A stretch of DNA of 13,673 nucleotides from contig JNET01029040.1 of assembly GCA_000697455.1 (NCBI GenBank), positions 1-13,673 on the forward strand. Reading direction: 5' to 3'. Origin of the DNA: Basidiobolus heterosporus B8920 (lineage: Eukaryota; Basidiobolomycota; Basidiobolomycetes; Basidiobolales; Basidiobolaceae). The notes beneath the pieces were generated by a model that searched no databases, was not told the DNA's origin, and worked only from the letters and a program-made list of their open reading frames with translations. Shown here in pieces: positions 1 through 6,744 of the stretch (the first letter of the stretch is position 1; each line of letters starts with the position of its first letter). A program made the position numbers and the translations under genes.

Positions 1-861
1 CAAAAACACAACAGTTTTATTTGAAGGCGGCAAGCCAAGGGAGCATCTGTGCAAATTATGTACGCAGCGTGCAGCCATTTTACTTAGTCTCTACAGTCTA
101 TTTCTTAATCATTCTAATTACATGCTTTGATTATTTTTATCTAGAGGCTTGCTAAAGCCTATATGCATGGCGAGTTGAAATTGAAGACTAACATTAACCA
201 AGGAATACTTTATCTAACTAGAGCAGTCAACAGCAATGATCCGTCTGAGTGCCCTGAAGCCTCCTATATCTATGGGCTAATCTTAGTTGATGACTATGGA
301 CAAGTAGACACATCCACCGTTCCAAAGGATATCAGCATGGGCCAAGATCTCATCGAAAAATCAGCAAACTTGGGTTATACGCCTGCTCTTTACAAACTTG
401 GGTATTCATATGAATTTGGAGAACTTGGTTATAAAATGGATCCAGCCAAGTCAATTTTTTACTACAAACAGGGTGCAGAACGTGGTGATCCAGAATGCCA
501 GATGGGCCTATCTGGCTGGTATCTTAGTGGAGTCCCAGACGTCTTAGAGCCAAATGATGATCTGGCTTACAGCTGGTGCAACCAAGCAGCATCCAAAGGC
601 TTGCCTAAAGCAGAATTTGCCATGGGTTACTACTACGAGCTTGGCATTGGGGTTCCGAAGGACTTGTCCATGGCCAATTTCTGGTACGTTCGAGCAGCCT
701 CTCATGGCAGCAAAGATGCACAGAGGCGATTGGAAAGAGGCGATGAGAGCCCAGTCCATCCTGGACCTCCACATCCTTCCGGAATACAAGGATTGAAGAA
801 AGAGTTCAGTACAATTAAGCATCAAAAAAAGCAGAACAAAGAAGATTGTGTTGTCTCCTAG
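1..861 (+). CDS. Skt5/Chs4-like Sel1-repeat protein, 3' part (5' end outside window)
   Basis: Probable activator/anchor of chitin synthase III, which in yeast recruits the synthase to sites of cell-wall growth. Two exons are visible: codons 3-59 (ending KAASQGSICANY) and 145-861. They are joined in phase 0 across an 85-bp intron at 60-144 (GTACGC donor, CTAG acceptor), giving 257 residues in this window. The protein is a run of about five Sel1-like repeats (A-x-Y-K-L-G-x-x-Y-E-x-G type). It carries blocks I recognise from the Skt5/Chs4 family: ASYIYGLILVDDY, YKLGYSYEFGELGYKMDP, LSGWYLSG and AKSIFYYKQGAERGD. The start lies upstream of the window, so ATG 163 is internal. The last residues form a lysine-rich stretch ending CVVS, a CaaX box typical for farnesylation; yeast Skt5/Chs4 is known to be prenylated. 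Generic Sel1 proteins are the alternative, but the GWYLSG block and the CaaX box favour Skt5. Confidence 0.85.
60..144 (+). other. Intron in the Skt5-like gene
   Basis: This 85-bp GT-AG intron (donor GTACGC, acceptor ATCTAG) has a TTAAT/CTAAT-like branch region about 30 to 45 bases before its end. Removing it joins the Sel1 repeat ending CANY to RLAKAYMHGE in frame. Reading through gives a TAG stop formed by the acceptor itself. Confidence 0.8.
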
Positions 862-918
862 TTGGTAGTACATGTTCGTCAGCTAGAAATACTGAAGAGA
901 TTTCAAGGATCTTATTTG

Positions 919-939
919 GAATTCTTGTTCGAAGAATTC
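919..939. repeat. Perfect 8-bp inverted repeat (hairpin)
   Basis: The arms GAATTCTT (919-926) and AAGAATTC (932-939) flank the loop GTTCG. The repeat lies 58 bp after the Skt5-like stop codon, so it would form a stem in that transcript's 3' UTR. Its role is unknown. Confidence 0.6.
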
Positions 940-1091
940 TGTTAACCGCTTTCAACATTACCAAATAGATAGCCAGGTTTTTGTCATTTAGTCTAACCCT
1001 CTGCTTGGGGGCCTTCATATCATACAAATCATGAACAGTGCTGGCTCCATGTTAGGATATGATTCTAGATCGATACAAACACTAAAATCCC

Positions 1092-1097
1092 TTTATT
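1092..1097 (-). terminator. Candidate poly(A) signal of the gephyrin-like gene
   Basis: AATAAA on the minus strand, about 135 bases after the stop codon at 1231. Fungal poly(A) signals are degenerate, so this is only a plausible assignment. Confidence 0.35.
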
Positions 1098-1180
1098 TTT
1101 CTTCAAGCAATCGATATTCTTAATATATTCAAGGGTTAGGCCTCATTCTTTCTTATACATAGACGAGTGGTTTGGTGCCG

Positions 1181-1186
1181 AATAAA
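1181..1186 (+). terminator. Candidate poly(A) signal of the Skt5-like gene
   Basis: AATAAA on the plus strand, about 320 bases after the stop codon at 859-861. It lies past the facing gene's candidate signal, so the two transcripts could overlap at their 3' ends. This is tentative. Confidence 0.25.
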
Positions 1187-1230
1187 TGTGCTCTAAGACT
1201 TCGTGTTTGCTTTTACAACTAAATTCGTCT

Positions 1231-3516
1231 CTATAAGGAACCTACAAGGATGGCATTTACATATGAGCCCTCTTCTAGCTCACTCTTTCCGGCATCAGAG
1301 GAGGGAAGCATTAACAAAGCGTTCGCACTACGCATACTCAACATACGACTGCTTTGTTGGACTCCAGTGCTTGAAGCTATTAAGGTCATCTCATCACCCA
1401 CAAAAGTAGGAACGACAATAGCACGGTGGTACTCAGGACGTGTGTCCAACCGCAAGGAATGCGAAATCTATCAAAAGATGGAATGAATATTCAGCTGGAT
1501 AATTCAACGATATACTACACACAATTCTTTAATTCTTACCTTAACTCTGATAGTTGGCAACTGTGGTCGTGAGTAGCCTAACAACTTGCGTAACGCAGGT
1601 AGTACAAACAAGTAAAAAGTAACAGTGGCCGAGACAGGGTTTCCAGGCAAGGCAAAAATCAGTTTCTTTTGTTCGGAATTTTCTGGGGTATAGGTAGCGA
1701 AAGTGGTGGGTTTTCTAGATTGAATTGGTCAATAAGTTAACTAAAAGTAAAGTACTAAAGGGCATATAAGCTGAAGAACCTACCCAGGCTTCATCTTGAC
1801 TCGGCCGAAATGCAACTTGGCCTTGAGGTCGTTTTCGATGATCGATTTCATCAAGTCCAATTCTCCCATAGAAACGCCACCGGTCGAGATGATTACATCA
1901 GCCTTGCTAAGGCCATCAACTAGAGCGTTTCTCAATGTCTCTCGACTATCCTTAACAATTCCCAAGTCTAATACTTCACAACCAGCTGAACGAATGGCTG
2001 CAGCTAGAGTTGGTCTATTGGAATCGCGAATTTGTCCGTATTTTAAATCGTTGGTAGAGGTAAGATCGATTACCTCATTACCAGTAGAGAGAATTCCAAC
2101 AACAGGCTTCTTATATACCGTCACCTCTCTTACGCCAACTGATGCCAGTATACCGATTTCGCCACCTACTAAGGTAATGGTATCACCCTTCTTGAGTACC
2201 AAATCACCAGCCTGAGTATCAACTCCTACTTCGCGTATATTAGCTCCTTCGGGTACTTCCTCCAAAATCTCAACAACTTTTTCAACTTTGCCATCCTCGG
2301 AGGCTTCGATTAAAGAAGTGTCCTCAACCATAACCACGCCGGTGGCACCTTCTGGAACCGGTGCCCCGGTAGTTACTCTGGCGATATGACCAGAGGAGAG
2401 TTGAATAGGTGCCTCTAGTCCACCAGCAGTTGAAGCAGCTTGAATTACTGGGTATTTCCCTTTTCCATCAGCAGCAATGACGGCGTATCCATCAACTATA
2501 GACGCACGATATCCGGGAACGGATTCTTTGGCGAAGATGTCCTCAGCTAATGTATAACCTATCAAGCTTGTGTCAACAGGTACTTTGACGGTAGGCAACG
2601 CCGAGACGTTATCCAAAATTAACTGTATGGCCTCATCGACTGGTTTTAATGGATAAGGAGAAGAACGATCTCTGAACGCCACTTTTCATAATATACATTA
2701 GTGAGGTATGAACGAGTTACGTTAAAGGTAATAATAACTTACCTGGTCTTGGTCCTGTGCCAACATGCTTATGTGTATGCGAGTGGCTGTGTGTATGATC
2801 GCGACCACATCCATGGTGAAGAGATTTACGTTGTTCATGAGTGTGGGTATGAGTAAATGAAGCACCTTGCATGCTTTTATGAACACTCTTTCCACTTCCT
2901 CCAGAAGCTAGATCTACTGCGTGTGGTAAACCACGGACAATCGCCTCCAAATTTTCTACAGCTGCTTTGGGACTTCCAGGCAGAGTTACGATCACGCTTT
3001 CTTTTCTGACTCCAGCTATAGCGCGGGACAGCATAGCCATAGGAGTAATCTTAAGTGAGGAGACCATCATTGCAGTACTGATTCCAGGAGCATTTCGGTC
3101 GAACAAGGGGGAAACGGCCTGTCCAGTAAATTAACTGCCTGTTTAAAAACGATAGTGAGTTCTTGCTCGAACATACCTCAGGAGTTATATCACGTACGGC
3201 AAAGCCAGTTCCACCGGTTGTCAAAATAAGATTTAACTGAAGTTCGTCAACCCATTGTTTTACCACACTTTGGATTTTCACTACTTCATCGGGTACACAA
3301 CCAACTTGAACGACATTCCAAGAACCAGCCTCTTCTAAAAATTCTTTGATTTTGGGACCACTTTTGTCCTCGTTAAGACCTTGGAAACAGGTATCACTAA
3401 CTAGAGTAGAAATGCAAGGTCATAAATTATTGTAACTATTGCACTGCGAGTTCTGTCTGATAAATACCAGTAAGGATTCCTACAGTGTATTTCATGTTTG
3501 CGTTATTGTCACTCAT
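1231..3516 (-). CDS. cnxE: Gephyrin/CnxE-type molybdenum-cofactor synthesis protein (MogA-MoeA fusion)
   Basis: Catalyses the last two steps of molybdenum cofactor synthesis in the cytosol: molybdopterin adenylation (G domain) and molybdate insertion (E domain). Six exons on the minus strand: 3516-3468, 3400-3177, 3118-2743, 2681-1784, 1714-1540 and 1467-1231. They total 1959 bases, or 652 aa, which is normal for the fungal family. The introns are 67, 58, 61, 69 and 72 bp. G domain, about residues 9-175: [21 protein letters not shown] (76-83), [20 protein letters not shown] and LPGSPKA. A His-rich linker follows (about 180-209, 11 His). E domain, about 217-652: [14 protein letters not shown] (321-326), STGNEV (415-420), [11 protein letters not shown] (482-492), [21 protein letters not shown] and C-terminal domain IV. 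The domain order is G then E, as in gephyrin and fungal CnxE and opposite to plant Cnx1. The start is ATG 3516, just before the first strand (YTVGILTVSD); a second ATG lies 7 codons in. Client enzymes would include nitrate reductase, sulfite oxidase or xanthine dehydrogenase, none of which is in this window. Confidence 0.95.
3119..3176 (-). other. Intron 2 of the gephyrin-like gene (58 bp, shortest in the window)
   Basis: The donor GTATGT follows the codons for DITPE. The acceptor ACAG precedes [12 protein letters not shown]. The intron is in phase 0, with a TTAAT-like branch site close to the acceptor. Skipping it loses the reading frame of the MogA domain, so its removal is required. Confidence 0.8.
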
Positions 3517-3734
3517 TGACAAGATGGAAGATGTTTTTGTTTGCTTGTTAATTTTGAATCGAAGAGGCATGCAACCCCTGTACAAAATTAAATATGTAGA
3601 TCTTACGTAGCCGCTAGGTTGTCCTCTTGGAACCAAAGCAGATCATTTATTGGCGATTAACTAACATCCTGCAATAATTTTTGCCGAGCAAATAGTGATA
3701 ACGAGTTTTTGGTTTGCTGAGACTGCCTTCAGTT

Positions 3735-3824
3735 TATCTACCCTTAGTTCAGTCATTGATTCCCACATGGTTGGTTAACTATCTACCCTTGGTTCAGTTA
3801 TTAATTCCCACATGGTTGGTTAAC
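3735..3824. repeat. 45-bp tandem duplication (two copies)
   Basis: Copies at 3735-3779 and 3780-3824 are directly adjacent and differ at three positions, all transitions. Both begin TATCTACCCTT and end ATGGTTGGTTAAC. A related inverted segment lies at about 3882-3907 (GTTTAACTAACC, then GGGTAGA), so the cluster could fold back. This may be a slippage product or the edge of a small non-autonomous element; no target-site duplication was identified. Confidence 0.75.
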
Positions 3825-3916
3825 GAGGGATCATCAAAAAGCCCATTGAACTTCTTTATTCAGTACAACACAATGGTCTATGTTTAACTAACCATCTATG
3901 GGTAGACCAGGTATAG

Positions 3917-4057
3917 AGAAATGACTTGCAAACTCACGAGATTTCTCGCCAGTCTTTTCGCATCACTACCAATGTCGGAGAGCCTGGCCCACGTGTGCGT
4001 GCAATCCACATATTTCCTATTGACCCTAGCATTAACTTTATTGGAAACCAAGAATGG
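3917..4057 (+). pseudogene. Possible decayed coding remnant, unidentified
   Basis: One plus-strand frame reads like protein (for example RITTNVGEPGPRVRAIHIF and FIGNQEWGRLI) but has no start codon and is short. Traces continue in the same frame downstream to about 4300, interrupted. The opposite strand is also open here for about 97 codons without an ATG, so a chance open stretch is quite possible. I do not recognise a family and assign no function. Confidence 0.15.
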
Positions 4058-4440
4058 GGACGGCTAATATAATCCCAGAGATTCGCCGAAATCTTACGGA
4101 AAACACCGAATTTGCTTATGAATATCTGATATGGTTCAATTTGGTTTAATCTATACAGAAACGATACATGCCCATAAATGGTTATCAGATACCCAATGTG
4201 GACTTCCATAGAATTGACTAACTGCAATACCTAGACATTTACTGAACTGGCAAGAATGGAGTAAAGAGGTTTGAGCCTTGGTCAAGTGGCTTAACAATAA
4301 CTCTAGAACAATTGATGAGCTACTATTGCTTCTATTTTTTAGTATGATTTTTATCCCAAACATCGTTACCCTTGCTAGATTAGCCAGTCAAACCTCATTT
4401 ATTTCCTTTATTTACATACAGAGTTCTGGCCAGGATTTGG

Positions 4441-4460
4441 ATTCGCATTCGCATTCGCAT
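4441..4460. repeat. ATTCGC hexamer microsatellite
   Basis: Three exact ATTCGC units plus a partial fourth. A short simple repeat in non-coding sequence. Confidence 0.7.
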
Positions 4461-5300
4461 ACAACTAACCATATTGCTTTAAGCTTGACAAGCTTATCTC
4501 ATCTGCGATTGATTGGTTAACTGGACTGATTATCAACCCTAACCCTTGATCTCCTTGACTTGCTGATAGAGTTAGGGGTAAGTAATATTCACCCTAAGCA
4601 CCGATTCTAGTCTATTTAATTTGGCGGACCAGGAACTTTTGAATTTCCCTTTCTCGTTTGTTGTTCTCTTAATATATATATAGAGTGACTATACTTAGCG
4701 CTGCGACGTGCTGATCTTCGAGTGGTTTGAATATGTAGTAATTTATGATTAAGCCGATAATTATTCTGATCCAAGTGATTACTTGAAGGATCTTCATGGT
4801 AGTTACCATCGAGAATTAGAGGGTATGTTCGAGAGCTAGAGGGGTAGCTATTCTCGTGAGTGAGAGTACTGGATAGAGCTCACTTATAGTCTAGGGTGCT
4901 TATCTCTACTAGATTGAACTTCGCCCAATGGCCATATATACTGTGATCACGCTGATTCATCGTCAATGAATCTGAGACAATTGTAATAAAAGGCCGAATC
5001 CCAGCCAATAACCAAGCATTTAAGAGTGATTGGTGGTAGATGAAGAATCAACTGAAGAAGATAAATATGTTCCAAGAGCTTCTATTATTTTAACACCGCT
5101 CATCTCAGAATTAGTCATCGCATCAATTCTTTTAATTGATTAACCAAAAGCGATAAGCTAGTACAAGCAGAAACCAAGTGAGATGGGTTACTCGAGTGAT
5201 AGAGAGGAGTTTTCTAAAGACTAACATCCACATGACCCATCCCCACGTTTCCGATCCCAACCGATCTATTAAAAACAATGAATAGGCGAGAGAGTGGCCT

Positions 5301-5340
5301 TGGGGTGAAATATATGAAAATGAATTTTGCTATCACCCCA
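5301..5340. repeat. 8-bp inverted repeat with 24-base loop
   Basis: TGGGGTGA at 5301-5308 and its exact complement TCACCCCA at 5333-5340 flank an AT-rich loop. The loop itself contains a small AAAAT/ATTTT fold. It could be a structured RNA element or a palindromic protein site; nothing else supports either role. Confidence 0.45.
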
Positions 5341-5631
5341 CTTACATGCTATCCTTCACAGTACCCCCTGTTGATCTAGTTATTCGACACTTGATGAAAC
5401 AACACCTCCGAAACCCCTCGAGGAGTTATGATCGGATGATGGAGCCGAAATAGGCAAGTTTTAAATTCAGTCCTCAGTAGTAATTTTATATTTTGTCCTC
5501 AGGAACAAAGATAGTAGACAACGTTTTCCAAGGATCTAGAAGCGAATATATGATTCGTGTATCTAATCCATATACTTTTCAATATAAGGGTCTCACATAA
5601 GCATTGGGACTAGGGCTCTATCTAACTAAAC

Positions 5632-5988
5632 ATGTCGGAGTTCAGACACTGGGTACACAGCGGACTCGAGACCTCAAACACTCAAACCCATACACCTCAT
5701 CTCACTCGTAGGCAAATTAACAATCAATGCAATTTAACCAACTTTAACAAAGGGGAATGGTTGTACAACAATCTGTATCATTGGATGTCAAAACAAATCA
5801 ATTTTGTACCTTGTGCAAGATACCAATACAGACAGTTTATGGGCAAATGGGTGCATAGGTGGACAAGTGAATGGCCTGTAAACCACATGCTGCTCCTGAC
5901 TCTTCTCGACGGTGATGAGAAATGTGCGAGGAATGAATGCGCAATCAATAAGGAGATAATAAGTAAGGAATTCGAGGCTTTCATCTGA
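5632..5988 (+). CDS. Doubtful 118-aa ORF, no recognised family
   Basis: An ATG-started frame of 118 codons with six tryptophans, such as HWVHSG, EWLYNN, HWMSKQ and KWVHRW. It has no signal peptide, no membrane segment and no domain I recognise. The surrounding 3.2 kb is non-coding in appearance, and no splice partner is evident. It may be an orphan gene, an exon of a larger decayed gene or a chance frame. The unusual tryptophan content is the only reason to list it. Confidence 0.2.
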   Translation: MSEFRHWVHSGLETSNTQTHTPHLTRRQINNQCNLTNFNKGEWLYNNLYHWMSKQINFVPCARYQYRQFMGKWVHRWTSEWPVNHMLLLTLLDGDEKCARNECAINKEIISKEFEAFI

Positions 5989-6020
5989 CTAAATTCTAAG
6001 CAGTCATAAGTAGTTATTAG

Positions 6021-6082
6021 TAGATTCAGTTCTTTAAAGTAGATTCTGCAGATTCTCTAGATTTAGTTCTTTAATTAGATTC
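6021..6082. repeat. Imperfect direct repeat of about 25 bp
   Basis: Copies at 6021-6046 and 6058-6082 share the pattern TAGATT(C/T)AGTTCTTTAA followed by TAGATTC, separated by 11 bases. Confidence 0.5.
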
Positions 6083-6137
6083 GGTTAGTTTACGAGATGC
6101 TGTGGATTTTTGGAAGTTTCGGTTCCATTAATAATAT

Positions 6138-6185
6138 CCAATTGATTCACCAATTGATCCACTACTTGATCCACTAGTTGATCCT
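6138..6185. repeat. 12-bp tandem repeat, four units
   Basis: Units at 6138-6149, 6150-6161, 6162-6173 and 6174-6185 follow the pattern C(C/T)A(A/C/G)TTGAT(T/C)C. Each contains TTGAT, and the array sits about 560 bp upstream of the zinc-finger start codon. It is a simple minisatellite, or possibly a cluster of repeated factor sites. Confidence 0.65.
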
Positions 6186-6215
6186 GCGATTTACTGCCTC
6201 TCTTTCCTAAAATTG

Positions 6216-6233
6216 GCTATCACTAGGGATAGC
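6216..6233. repeat. Short inverted repeat GCTATC/GATAGC
   Basis: Six-base arms (6216-6221 and 6228-6233) flank a six-base spacer in the upstream region of the zinc-finger gene. GATAG on each strand resembles a GATA-factor core, but chance occurrence is likely. Confidence 0.3.
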
Positions 6234-6744
6234 ACTGCATTTACTGCATTCATTGCACTTAAGCTGCTATCCTACCTTGAGTAGAGGAACTCACCCGGGT
6301 GGTAGTGATCTCCGAGTTTGGTCGGGAAATAAGGGTAGCATGGATTTCTTGGCCTTGCGATAATCGACTAAATCAATTATTTAAACTTGGGTCATTGCTC
6401 ACTCGCTTTTACTTTTAGCTGTTTTTTCTTTTTCTGTTACCACTTCTTTTTTGATATTTTTGGACTCAGGTCCATCGGTGCTATTCTATTATTTTATACT
6501 TATCTTCCACTTACAACTCAGCACAACTTATACCTATCTTGATATCTCTATCTTGGCACTGTTCTATTTTTGAAAGCTATACAGTCTAGTATACACAAAC
6601 CGAGTTTACCTGGAAGTTTTCTGATGAACTTTATTGTGGTTTGAGTGAAAGAACGACGAAACCTCAACCCAACCCTTTGTCCCTATTACCCCTATTCTTT
6701 TTTATACTTCATAGACACTCATTCCCTTGAACTTTTTAACAAGT

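Larger units (their letters stand above)
862..1230. other. Convergent 3' spacer between the Skt5-like and gephyrin-like genes
   Basis: This 369-bp spacer holds the two facing 3' ends. No coding region is supported here. It contains a perfect inverted repeat (919-939) and one AATAAA hexamer for each strand. Confidence 0.7.
3517..6744. other. Long divergent intergenic region without a convincing gene
   Basis: About 3.2 kb lies between the starts of the minus-strand gephyrin-like gene and the plus-strand zinc-finger gene. No family similarity was recognised on either strand. The region holds a 45-bp tandem duplication, a hexamer microsatellite, several inverted repeats, a 12-bp tandem array, a 25-bp direct repeat, a possible decayed coding stretch and one 118-codon ORF. 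The last part (about 6410-6740) is rich in C/T runs, as expected for a fungal promoter and 5' leader of the zinc-finger gene. The other spacers here are 0.37 to 1.05 kb, so this one is exceptionally long. Confidence 0.6.

Noticed and set aside
3139-3176. A 38-bp intron in the gephyrin-like gene, using an earlier acceptor.
   Set aside because: It keeps an AG acceptor but gives a frame that does not match the MogA domain. The acceptor 20 bases later restores [12 protein letters not shown], so the 58-bp intron was chosen.
4271-4292. tRNA-like A box (TTGGTCAAGTGGCTTAAC).
   Set aside because: No matching B box or acceptor stem follows within tRNA distance.
4536-4547. Telomere-like ACCCTAACCCTT, with a similar CCCAACCCTAACC near 9801.
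   Set aside because: Each has at most two units, too short to call an interstitial telomeric repeat.
6274-6284. Half of a Zap1-type zinc-response element (ACCTT) upstream of the zinc-finger gene.
   Set aside because: The second half-site does not match, and single ACCTT occurrences are expected by chance.
3517-6744. A mobile or virus-derived element filling the long spacer.
   Set aside because: No terminal repeats of adequate length, no transposase, integrase or reverse transcriptase motif, and no target-site duplication could be seen.
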